A DNA stretch of 64,000 nucleotides from Hepsetus odoe. Taxonomy: Eukaryota > Chordata > Actinopteri > Characiformes > Hepsetidae. Where the stretch lies: assembly GCA_017165825.1 (NCBI GenBank), contig CM029379.1, positions 26,252,879 to 26,316,878 on the forward strand. Direction: 5' to 3'. The translations under genes and the position numbers were made by a program. Positions 34,629-43,554 of the stretch are shown piece by piece; position 1 is the stretch's first letter; each line of letters opens with the position of its first letter. Below the pieces are notes generated by a model. It was not told the DNA's origin. It saw nothing but the letters and a program-made list of their open reading frames with translations, and did no database searches.

Positions 34629-34869
34629 GCGGAGGAGAATGGATGGATGGATGGATGATGGCTGCACTTTTACAGAATGCCAACAAAAAACAAAGCCCAG
34701 GGCAGGAAATGGTGGATTTATGCTATTAGATGTATCTGTCTGGGGAGGGGAATAAAAGAATGGGAACCAGCAGCTGACACATCTTTGCAGCAAACATTTC
34801 ATCCTAGACCTTCTTTTTCTACTTTACAGATACCACTGTTGGGGTTATTACTACACAACATGTTTTCAT

Positions 34870-35045
34870 TTCTTTCTTTCCTCTGCACCTTCCTCTTTAA
34901 CACTGGCCACCTTTGTGTCCTCTCTCATCACATCCATAAACCTTCTCATTGGCCTCCTCTTCTCCTCTTGCCTAGCAGCTCCCTCCTCAACATTCTTCTA
35001 TCAATGTACTCTTTTTCCCAACAAATGCAATCTCGTCTCTTATGA
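34870..35045 (-). mobile_element. RTE-type LINE fragment (C-terminal part)
   Basis: Plus strand TGTGTCCTCTCTCATCACAT, CCATAAACCTTCTCATTGGC and GCCTAGCAGCTCCCTCCTCA match the same portion of the fragments at 5,690-5,760 and 21,050-21,130. Only the RTE C-terminal end is present and it is frameshifted. Confidence 0.6.
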
Positions 35046-35938
35046 TTTTGCCGCTAATATAATCATTCCATCTATCAGCATTATTAACCCATTCACAGTG
35101 AAAATACACTCAGCTGTCTGAGTTTAGGTAAGTGGGTGCTGTTTAGGGACAAAAAAGATGTAACGCTTTTTCACTATCCATGTTTTTCTTCTGTTGAAAG
35201 GTGATATAAATATGTTTGTTTGGAACAGAGGGAAAATGTACCAGCCTGAGCTGCAGCTCTATGAGATTTTGCCCTCCAGGTCTCTGTGCTAGTCATGTGA
35301 CTGAAAACTATGAATTATAACAAAGTTTAACTAACAAGCTAAAACAGTGCTGAAGTCATGCCCCTGGGCTGTTTCACACCCACAGAGTTACCTTGGCCTC
35401 ATAAACAGATTGTTAGTGACAGATGCTAGAAACATGATGTAAAAAAAGATAATAGGACAACACAGGTTTATCTGCATTACCTAGCGCTAGCTTTCCCTCA
35501 ACTGGGTCTTATATTGGTGTAAGCATTTAAAGCGAATTACAAATTTTAATGATTTGCTTACCAAAATTTTTTTTACGTCTGTTTAATGTCTGTTTTTATG
35601 CTTACCCACATCCTCCTAGCCTGCCAGTCTATCTGTCTGTTTGCATGTCTGCCTGTGTGTTTGACTGTATTGGAGATGGATATATTTCCTTATGTGGATT
35701 TCCTTAATATATATTTCCTTAAGTGGAACTATTATAAAATGCATATTTCAATTGGTCTGGTGTTCATGGAAGTGTAAAACAAATTGAAGATTCATATTGG
35801 ATTAAAATCAATAAATATTAACATCATACCCTAAAAACACACTGCGGAATTATTTTGGATTAACATCACCTGGGAAATATTAGTGTCAGTCTTAAACTTC
35901 ACACTGCAGCTTCATACTGGATTAACATCCCTCCAGAG
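35046..35938. other. Intergenic; decayed short tandem motif at 35,785-35,935
   Basis: No exon is seen. Just before the LTR three related phrases occur about 60-75 bp apart: ATATTGGATTAAAATC, TTTTGGATTAACATCACC and ATACTGGATTAACATCCC. They suggest an old tandem repeat. Confidence 0.35.
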
Positions 35939-36388
35939 TGTCACGTTTCTGTCACGTTTCTGTCACGTGTGTTAGGGTTTGGGCACGCTAGAGGGCGCTC
36001 TCTGTCACGTGTGTTGTGTTTTGGGCACGCTAGAGGGCGCTCTCGGTCACATTCAGGGTGTTTGTCACACGAGGTGTTTAGGGTACGCTAGCGGGCGCTC
36101 TGTTCTGACTAAGCACACCTGAGCCCCTGCGGGCAGGTGTGCATCATTGGGGCTGACTATTTAAGCCCCGATGAGTCAGAACAGAGCGCGGCTCATTAGA
36201 TAGGCTAAGCCTGCACGTAATGGTGGTTTTTGTCAGTCAGTCAGTCAGTCAGTCAGTCAGTCAGTCAGTCAGTCAGTCACTGCAGTCTGAGTTCTTGTTT
36301 GTTTGTGTTTCCTCCTTTGTTTAATAAACTTCTGTTCTGAACCCCTGGCTCGGACCTGACGTCCCTCTGGTACCACACCACTGTTACA
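35939..36388 (+). mobile_element. LTR-like sequence 1
   Basis: It starts TGTCACG and ends CTGTTACA, the TG...CA ends of an LTR. The upstream part has three diverged copies of a unit like GTGTGTTAGGGTTTGGGCACG with GCTAGAGGGCGCTC; two copies hold CACGTG (35,964-35,969 and 36,006-36,011). A TATA-like GACTATTTAAGCC lies near 36,165, then a TCAG tetramer run (36,234-36,280), then an AATAAA (near 36,323). Related, diverged copies in opposite orientation lie at 38,414, 39,722 and 42,650 (shared GATGAGTCAGAACAGAGCGC). Confidence 0.7.
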
Positions 36389-36390
36389 GA

Positions 36391-37849
36391 ATGAGCCGCC
36401 AGTACCTGGACGTCGCGAACCACGATGGCGATATGGAGTGCGTGTTGTGGGCGACAGCCAATGCTGTGGAGCAGTCCCTGCAGCTGATAAAGTCCTGGGA
36501 GACAGGGGCGACTTTTCCAGACCTCCGCGAACAGCTGGACGGTGAGGAGTGGGTGCGACGGACACCGGCGGCCACGGCAAGGGAGCTGGAACGCCGTCTG
36601 AGGAATGCGACGTCGCTGCTCCCACTCGATATCATCCCAGATCCCGAGCTTCGCATGGATCAGTTCGCGCTTTGTCTCCGGATGCTGAGCTCCATGGCTA
36701 AAGGGACACAGCGCTATCTCAACGCGCTGGACCGCGTGCTCTCTTCCGCACGCGACATGGAAGGCGGGGCTTCGTTGACGGCTGGCGTTACTCAACGCGG
36801 AGGCACGGCGTCTACCGTGTCGCAAGCAGCTCAACGCGGAGGCACGGCGTCTACCGTGTCGCAAGCAGCTCAACGCGGAAGCACGAAGGCAACTGCACCG
36901 CTCGCAGTTCAACACAGTGACTCAGCGTCGAGAGCGCCGTGCGCCAGCAACCACGGTCCGCCAGCGGAGAACACGCCGCGCGCAGCTGATAGCGGGAACA
37001 CGGCCAGCGCAAATCACCACGAGAGGTTGGTAGCAAACGCGCCTTTCCGTGTCCACAGCGACAGCACTAAGCTCAGCGCTCCGCACCGCGACAGCACGAA
37101 GCTCAACGCTCCGCACCTCGACAGCACGAAGCTCAGCGCTCCGCACCGCGACAGCACGAAGCTCAGCGCTCCGCACCGCGACAGCACGAAGCTCAGCGCT
37201 CCGCACCGCGACAGCACGGCGTCCCCCGCGCCGCACCGCGACAGCACGGCGTCCCCCGCGCCGCACCGCGACAGCACGGCGTCCACCGCGCCGCAGCGCG
37301 CCAGCAACCACGATCCGCCAGCGGAGAGAGCGCCGCGCGCAGCTGATGGCGGGAACACGGCCAACGCGAAGCACCACGAGAGGTTGGTAGCAAACGCGTC
37401 TTGCCGTGTTCACAGCGACTGCACTGCGTCCACCACGAGGAATGCAAAGAAGGCCACCCGCACCAAGAGAAGCGAGGCAATGGCAAAGAAGGCAGTTCCG
37501 GACGCAGAGAGCAGGAGGAGAGTGGAGACCACTTCCTGCATCGTGCAACCGGGGAAGTCGACCAAGGAAGCCCTTCGCAACAAGGAAAGCGGCATCAAGA
37601 AGTCGACCCCCAAAACCAGCTCCATGAAGCCATCTGCTACACAGAAAGCAGAGAAGGAGCAGCTCCAGGTTAGTGGCAAGTTTAAAAGGAAAGCTCGGGT
37701 GCAAAGGAGAATTGAACATGAGGCTGCTGTAACCATTCAGGCACAGGTGAGGAAACACATAAACAGAAAGTACTACCTGAAGCTACTGTGGGCAGCCAAG
37801 ATGGTTCAGCGATATTATAGAGCTAGTAAGAGTATGAGGCAAGAAATGA
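36391..37849 (+). CDS. Gag-like or captured open frame with tandem repeats and IQ motif; function unknown
   Basis: The ATG is two bases after the LTR end, and the frame is open for 486 codons until an undetermined base at 37,850. Residues 1-130 look globular and mildly acidic (MSRQYLDVANHDGDMECVLW, ALCLRMLSSMAKGTQRYLNA). Residues 130-160 are 13-residue repeats (QRGGTASTVSQAA). A block with SNHGPPAEN and HHERLVANA occurs twice (near residues 188 and 310), and between them eight 10-residue units of the type RDSTKLSAPH run from about residue 222 to 300. Residues 350-440 are strongly basic. Residues 449-459 (IQAQVRKHINR) fit the IQ calmodulin-binding pattern IQxxxR(K)xxxR, and a weaker second one follows at 472-483. 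I see no CCHC zinc knuckle, protease, RT or integrase. It could be a Gag of a non-autonomous LTR element or a captured host sequence. The reading after 37,850 is probably antisense to another element. Confidence 0.55.
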
Positions 37850-37850
37850 N
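37850..37850. other. Single undetermined base (n) at a junction
   Basis: This is the only ambiguous base in the window. To its left the DNA belongs to the plus-strand IQ open frame; to its right it reads best on the minus strand as part of a second element with its own LTR at 38,414. Confidence 0.9.
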
Positions 37851-38126
37851 GATGCATGGGGAGTTCACTACCAATGTCCTGCGTGGATTCATGCAGGGCA
37901 TGTTCTCCGCCATTTTTCCACTGTGTTTCATGCAGGGAGCAACTTCTGCCATCTTCCTGCTGAGTTTCACGTGGGGCATGTTCTCTGCCATTTTTCCGCT
38001 GTGATTGACGCAGGGGGCGGTTTTTGCCGACTTCCCGTGTTGTGGTTGGTGAGAAGCTGGGGGTGGTGAGGAAAGGGGCGTGAGCGAATCCTCTTCCTTC
38101 AGCAGGGTGAGGGACTGCCCCATCAC
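37851..38126 (-). CDS. Minus-strand gag-like open frame, partial
   Basis: Reading leftward from ATG at 38,126 gives MMGQSLTLLKEEDSLTPLSS. Repeats of the type APCMKHSGKMAENMPCM with a spacing near 24 residues follow, and the frame runs into the undetermined base at 37,850. It lies 288 bp inside LTR 2, which is in the same orientation. By position it could be a Gag-like protein of that element, but no retroviral-type motif is visible. Opposite-strand frames over the same stretch (for example GMFSAIFPL repeats) are probably shadows. Confidence 0.35.
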
Positions 38127-38413
38127 AACTCCAATGGCTATTAGTGCCTACCCAATCCGGCCACACACCTCCAGCCGCTCGTTGTTATCCAGAGAGGGAG
38201 CAAGCCGGATTGAGTGCGTCAGCAGATCCAGGCGCTGTGAGAGCTCTGTGCTCACGGAGCACCGGTGAACACGCAGCCAGCCCCGCTGACGTAAAAGTCA
38301 TTATACAATGTATCCCCACTCTGAGGCTCCTCATCAGGGTTTCAAGTGTCCGCTCTCGGCTCCTCACACAAACTTGCAAGGCTCACGACATCCCGAGTTT
38401 GGCAGTTCATTTC
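38127..38413 (-). other. Leader between LTR 2 and the minus-strand open frame
   Basis: On the minus strand this follows the LTR end (GTGACA) with GAAATGAACTGCCAAACTCG and has no long frame. It may be an untranslated leader. No obvious tRNA primer-binding site was recognised. Confidence 0.3.
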
Positions 38414-38800
38414 TGTCACGGTGGCGGGGTGCGGGAAGGACGGCAATGCTAAGCCAGAGATCCAAGACATACTTTTATTGAACATAAACATCACGAAAAA
38501 CAGATACAAGCCAAAACTGAACCACCGGTAACATAGGGCTTCGCCTATTGAATGAACTGCGCTCTGTTCTGACTCATTGGAGCTTAAGTAGTCAGCCCTT
38601 CATGAGCTCAGGTGTGCTCCGTCAGAACAGAGCGCCCTCTACTGTGAACCAAACATACCAAACCCAGACATCAACAAAACATAATCGTACCCTGACATCA
38701 ACATAATCAGACCCTGACATCAACATAATCAAACCCTGACATCAAAAAAACATAATCGAACCCTGACGTCAACATAATCAAACCCTGACACCAGTAAACA
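38414..38800 (-). mobile_element. LTR-like sequence 2
   Basis: On the minus strand it ends CCCGCCACCGTGACA at 38,414. It has a TATA-like CTACTTAAGC (near 38,585), GATGAGTCAGAACAGAGCGC-related DNA (ATGAGTCAGAACAGAGCGCA) and AATAAAAG (near 38,475). Its upstream part is a run of about five 24-bp units (plus strand ACCCTGACATCAACATAATC) at about 38,690-38,800. It is the same family as LTRs 1 and 3. Confidence 0.7.
38690..38800. repeat. 24-bp tandem repeat in LTR 2
   Basis: ACCCTGACATCAACATAATC recurs about five times with small changes (ATCAAAAAAACATAATC, GACGTCAACATAATC). Repeats at this position are typical of U3 enhancer regions. Confidence 0.75.
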
Positions 38801-39721
38801 TAATGTTACTTCATTAAAAATGAGGAGTGTTAATTAAGAAAACTGGGTTGGGCGTTTAGTTCCATGCTAGAGTTTTTAGCAGCCCAGACACAGACAGTTT
38901 CTGGCCCCCAATGACTCAGTACAGCCTAGAAACCAGCCCCATTAAGAGTTTTAAAATGCTCCCCTGTAATGGTGGTAGCAGTGTCGTGTTCTGGACATCA
39001 GTGTTGAGCCGAGAGGTCATTACAGAACTTAAAGCTTTAATAACATAACTGTGCACAGAAAAGGAGGCTGTTCAGAAACACACAAACAAAATCCAATTGG
39101 TCTCTTGCCCAACCACAGTATGCCCTGCTTTCACCACGGTCCTCCAGTCCCCAAAGACCCGTCGTTATCTCCCGACGGGCTGATTCTGGGCACGTCCCGA
39201 GATCCCGACCAACCACGCCAAAGCTTCATCCAACCAGGCTGATGTGAGTGACAGCGCCAGCGCCCTGCCCACCCAGGCTAATGTGGATGGCAATGCCGGG
39301 TCTCCGCCTACCTGGGCTAGCGTGGGTGACAGCCCCGGCGTCTCGCCTACCTGGGTTGCCACTGGCGACATCGCAGTCTTGCACGGTGAGGATTCCCTCT
39401 GGAATAAACTCCATAGCCTCCTCTTCGTGGTGTACATGGCAGATGTCCTGAATGACCCTTCCTCCTCTGCTGCTGAACAAGTCTACTTCGTAGCTCTCTC
39501 AAGCCTCTCGAACTCGCGCCAAAGTCTACTGCGCAGTTTCACCCCCTCTGAGCGCATGTAGCCAGATCTGGCGACACCATGGTCCTTTCCAGGAGGTGAG
39601 CAAACGGTGTGGGAACTTGTCTTGCACCACGCTTCCTTCCATGAGCCCGACTTTCCGCACTGGAGAGGCTCAGTTGGGCTCCTCCTCTCGGCTTGCGATG
39701 TCCATTGGTGGTTGGGCTTTC
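38801..39721 (-). other. Internal region between LTRs 2 and 3, gag-like repeats
   Basis: On the minus strand, directly after LTR 3, a short frame starts ATGGACATCGCAAGCCGAGA. Farther on, 39,480-39,226 and 39,437-39,165 encode pieces with repeats of about 15-16 residues (plus strand TGGGCTAGCGTGGGTGACAG recurring). The frames are broken by stops. The layout (LTR end, short leader, repeat-rich open frame) parallels that after LTR 1. No RT, protease or integrase is present. Confidence 0.4.
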
Positions 39722-40040
39722 TGTAATGGTGGCGGGGTGTGGGTAGGATGTCATTGCGGAGCCAGGGATCAGGAAAAAGACTTTATTTTTCATAGTGACC
39801 AAAACAAGATACAAGGACCTACAAAAGTGACCAAAACAAGATACAAGGACCAACAAAACCCACCATTAACATTAAGGCTTAGCCTTCGTGAATGAGCCAC
39901 GCTCTGTTCTGACTCATTGGGGCTCAAATAGCCGCCCCGATAAAGCACACCTGTGCCTTCATGAGCTCAGGTGTGCCCAGTCAGAACAGAGCGCCCTCTA
40001 CCATGATCAAAACAAACTCAAACCGTAAAAGACTGTGACA
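39722..40040 (-). mobile_element. LTR-like sequence 3
   Basis: The minus strand runs TGTCACAG (40,040) to CCACCATTACA (39,722), 319 bp. Inside are GCTATTTGAGCCCCAATGAG, CAGAACAGAGCGTGGCTCAT and AATAAAGTC, plus a duplicated phrase (CCTTGTATCTTGTTTTGGTC twice). The flanking 5-bp sequences of LTRs 2 and 3 do not match, so they are not clearly the two ends of one insertion. Confidence 0.7.
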
Positions 40041-40265
40041 TCCCCAAACTTGTTCATTTTCATGACAATAAACAGTATGAAGACATTGCTATTACATTGC
40101 TGACATATGACATATGACAAAACATTGCATTGAAATGCTTAGAAAGCTGTTTCATCTTAGTCCATCTCCTTACTCCTTGGCTTTCTTGACCTGTTGGTTC
40201 AATGTTATAATAAAACACCAGCATGGTCATTTCTTTAAACGAGAGAGAAATGGTGGAAACATGGT

Positions 40266-40500
40266 CGGTCAGTCAGTCAGTCATTTTCTGCTGCTTGTCC
40301 CAAGCAGGGTCGCAGGGGAGTCCATCCCAGCTCACACAGGGCGAAGGACAGAGGACACACCCTGGACAGGTTGCCAGCCCATTGCAGAGAGGAGCATGAC
40401 AGGGACAGCACCTTGCTCAAGGGTACCTCAGGGCAACCTATCGGGAAGGGGTTTGAACCCTCGATCATGCAGCCACCTAACCACTAGGCCACCACCGCCC
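40266..40500 (-). repeat. SINE family B (LINE-like tail)
   Basis: Plus strand: TCATTTTCTGCTGCTTGTCC tail, GTCCATCCCAGCTCACACAG, AAGGGGTTTGAACCC (B box) and the reversed head CTAACCACTAGGCCACCACC. A short TCAG run precedes the tail. Confidence 0.8.
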
Positions 40501-40929
40501 TGTGCAATTTGCATAGTGTGAAGGTCAATTTGCTGAATTATCAGCTTTAATTATATTCACTTATTTTACTTAACATAAAAATAAGGTATATTAATAATGC
40601 TATAATCTTATAATAATAATCTTAAATTTTTTTGTGTCTTAAAAGACACATCCAAGCTTCTAAGACATGATTATGAGATATTTAGTGGCCGGAGTCCATC
40701 TACGGTCACTAAATTGATCTCAGGACTGGAGTTTGACACCCCTGCTTTAAACACATAAAATAACAAGGGTTTGATATTTTTATGTGCTGAGGATGAGAGT
40801 GGGTTGTAAATTCCCAGGCTAATGACTCTACTATAAACACACTGCACAGATGGCTAGGTGAACCATCAGGGTCTGGAAGAGTGTGGAAGTTTAAATTTTG
40901 TGAATCCAGAATCTTCTCCCCTCTCAGAG
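40501..40929. other. Intergenic with one hAT-like terminus (40,680-40,744)
   Basis: No exon is seen. GGACTGGAGTTTGACACCCC followed by TG at 40,723-40,744 resembles the reversed end (CAGGGGTGTCAAACTCC) of hAT-type elements. The other end is not evident. Confidence 0.35.
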
Positions 40930-41150
40930 CAGCGGTGGCCAAGTGTTTAGGGACTAGGCCCTAGGATCGGAAGGTCATGGGTTCGAATCCCAGACCAGGA
41001 GGTTGCCCTGAGGTACCCTTGAGCAAGGTAGCGCCCCATCACTGCTTCACGGGTGCTTTAAATAGCTGCCCCCTGCTGCACGTGTGTGTGTATGAGTTCA
41101 TTGTGTTTCACTTTGTGCTGTGCTGTGTTTCACAAAGACAATTAGTTGCA
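40930..41150 (+). repeat. SINE family A
   Basis: Head GCGGTGGCCAAGTGTTTAGG, B box GGGTTCGAATCCC (about 40,978-40,990), body CCTTGAGCAAGGTAGCGCCC, tail GTGCTGTGCTGTGTTTCACA. The B box is a perfect tRNA-type sequence, so the copy may be fairly young. Confidence 0.8.
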
Positions 41151-41515
41151 AAATTTAAGAGAGAATTTGATTTTACACCCAGATTTCTAATCCATAAACA
41201 TTACATACCTGTGGGGTAATGATGAGTGGTGATTTAGGCAGAGTAGGTCTGAAACCTGCAGCAGAAAAGGATAATAAGAAAGAGTGAATGGATGGGTGCT
41301 CATGGAAACATTCACAGGTTGAGGAAGGAGTGGGATGCAAGGCTCTTAAAAGTTTGTGGACGGTAAACACAACCTCAGGGATGAAGCTGAAGCGAAACAG
41401 GAGGTGTGGGTGGAGTTATTTATTTATTTCTATTTTTTAATCTACAGTAAAGAAAGTGGGAGGGGGGTTTCATCCACTGTCAGCTGTCTCTGTGAAACTT
41501 CCTGTGGTAAGTCAT

Positions 41516-41517
<2 letters not shown>

Positions 41518-41574
<57 letters not shown>

Positions 41575-41675
41575 AACACACGTGAACGCCTCCCCCGTCT
41601 GCTCTCAAAGCTGCGGGTGACCGTTTGTGCAATATGAATAAATAAAACAAACATGCACTTTTCTCATCCCTCCCT

Positions 41676-41714
<39 letters not shown>
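41518..41714. repeat. (CA)n and (TC)n microsatellites
   Basis: A CA run occupies 41,518-41,582 and a TC run 41,679-41,714, separated by about 95 bp of unique sequence. Frames predicted across them are repeat artefacts. Confidence 0.95.
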
Positions 41715-41717
<3 letters not shown>

Positions 41718-42429
41718 CTTTCTCTCGCCCCCATCCGTCTCTGAACTTAATTTCACACTCCACTGCTCTCCTCTGACAATCTAGACAAGCTGATGCCAAA
41801 GGCAAGGAGGGAAGAGAGACAATGCTGTCCTTTATGAGCTTTTCTGAAGCAGCTAAGAGTATGATTCAGCGAAGGAGGGCGAGAGAAAAATAGCCAGAGA
41901 GTGAGAACTCACATATGCACATACTGAGAGCTCGCTTCTCCTGCATCTCCTCATCAAAGAAACTACATAACATCTCGTGTTAAAACTGACTTATAGAGGA
42001 GAATGAGGGTACTCCACTTTGTGAACATTTACTGTGAAATTAAACCCGATGACAAGGATTCTGGATGAACTTGTATATAGTGAGGGGAAATAAAACGGAT
42101 GTATATTATATATATATAAAAAGTTTTCAAAGCATCATGTCTAGGGGAAAAAGTCCAGCTGATGAATCAGTCATCATATTGTCATGTAATGATGTATAAA
42201 AAAAATCCGTTCCAATCTAATAACTAGTAGTATCTAGTGATTTCTTGTATTCTTGTAATCAAGGCACAAACAGTGCAAATGTACCATTAAAAGTTAAAAC
42301 ATGGTCCTTGCGCTCATGTTTTGCTCCTTAGATATGCTTTTCCATGGGAAAGGGAACTTTGAAAGATTTTTTCCTTTTTCATATTCTAAAGCTGGGAGTC
42401 AGAGTAAATCCACCTTAAAATGTATCTGC
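41715..42429. other. Intergenic, nothing recognised
   Basis: No gene or named repeat could be recognised. Confidence 0.4.
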
Positions 42430-43130
42430 AGTTGAATATGGTAGAAATGTATTTTTATTTGAACTTTGAATTTTATTTGAAGTTCATATTTTAACTTCTT
42501 TAGGTTAGTCATTTTATCAGAACTTCATTCTTGATGTAAATTTTATTACAAATTATTTCTGGAAGTGCATTTTTAGGACATCATTCTGGATATCAATGAA
42601 AAAAAATGTTTATTCTGAATATTTTTTTTAGTACTTCATTTTGGATATAACTTTATTAAACATAAACAGAACTCAGGAACCACTTGTACTAAGGAGATAC
42701 CTAAAGCAATGACCGACACTCTGTTCTGCCTCATTGAGACACACCTGTCACCCTAATGAGCCCAGGTGTGTCCATTCAGAGCAGAGCGCTGCCTATCGTG
42801 ACTATATTAGAACTTCATTCTATATGGTTTTTTTTAAAGCTTCATTCTGGAAATGACTTTTTATTGAAACCTATTTTAGATTATTCATCTCATTGGAACT
42901 TGGTTTTGTATATTACTTTTTATTAAAACTTAATTCATGAAATTCATTTATTAAAACTTAATTTTGCATATTGCTTTTATTAGAACTTCTTTGAGGTTGT
43001 TAAATTAATGAGAACTTGCATGTAAATTTTTATTTTGGAAATGTCATTCAGGTTATGTATTTAATTAGAATTTCGTTCTTGGTTTTAGTTTGATTAGAAC
43101 TTGACATTTTTTATTAGAACCTGTGTCATT
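42430..43130. repeat. Decayed A+T-rich minisatellite
   Basis: A unit of roughly 35-38 bp resembling TTTTATTAGAACTTCATTCT recurs many times with heavy divergence (TTTTATCAGAACTTCATTCT, CTATATTAGAACTTCATTCT, TTTATTAAAACTTAATTC). It is split by an LTR fragment at 42,650-42,803. Confidence 0.6.
42650..42803 (-). mobile_element. LTR-like sequence 4, fragment in minisatellite
   Basis: Plus strand TTATTAAACATAAACAGAAC matches the AATAAA region of LTR 2 (TTATTGAACATAAACATCAC). CTCTGTTCTGCCTCATTGAG, CCTAATGAGCCCAGGTGTGT and CAGAGCAGAGCGC then follow in the order seen in LTRs 2 and 3. The TATA segment is missing. Confidence 0.6.
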
Positions 43131-43554
43131 TCACGGCTTGCTAATCTGCTAAATGTTTTACAGTGATGCAAAAGCTAATGGACTTGGTCAAAGAATTTGC
43201 CATCGCCATGAGTCAAACTGATTAAATGTCTGTTTCAATATTTCTTACTTGTACTGTGCTATACAATATTCCTGTGATATGCAGGCCAACAGTGTTGTTA
43301 TGCCCTCTTTTGCCTCTTTATGAACAATGTGTGATTGTTACTGACATTAAAATATTTACCTTTCAGGCACAGCATTAAAGCCACTGAAAGGTCAAGTGAA
43401 TAACATTGGTGGTCTTTTTCTAGTGGGTCATGTAAACTGATGGAATATTTTAGGCAGCAAGTAAAAATAAAATGGAAAAGTTAAAAATTTTAACCCCTTT
43501 GAAAATTAAACTGTGATGATCAGACAAATGTGGCAGAGCATCTCCTAAAGAGTC
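43131..43554. other. Intergenic, nothing recognised
   Basis: No gene or repeat could be recognised. Confidence 0.4.

Larger units (their letters stand above)
30691..34655 (+). mobile_element. APE-type LINE (family G), copy 2, with 5' end
   Basis: The element starts with CCCCTCCTCGAACCGCCACC, a start seen repeatedly in fish genomes for this family. It ends in CGGATAAGCGGAGGAGAATG followed by GGAT tetramer repeats. After removal of a SINE (31,196-31,457) and a second LINE fragment (32,820-33,444), the order is 5' region, AP endonuclease, linker, reverse transcriptase, C-terminal region. The GDFN-type endonuclease motif and the RT catalytic box have been lost to internal deletions. The flanks ATGAT (30,686-30,690) and ATGAT after the tail could be a short target duplication. 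I would place the family in or near the RTE clade, but that is uncertain. Confidence 0.85.

Noticed and set aside
36234..36283. CRISPR-like regular repeat at the TCAG run
   Set aside because: It is a simple tetranucleotide microsatellite without spacers, in a vertebrate genome.
36922..37758. 278-codon minus-strand frame opposite the IQ open frame
   Set aside because: It is a shadow of the codon-periodic, G+C-rich repeats on the plus strand; its RRAVAVRRGG repeats simply mirror the 30-bp units.
37851..38004. C-terminal extension of the IQ frame (GMFSAIFPL repeats)
   Set aside because: It lies past the undetermined base, is hydrophobic and unlike the rest, and is antisense to a minus-strand gag-like frame.
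38414..40040. LTRs 2 and 3 as the two ends of one insertion
   Set aside because: The flanking 5-bp sequences do not match and the LTRs are well diverged; rearrangement cannot be excluded.
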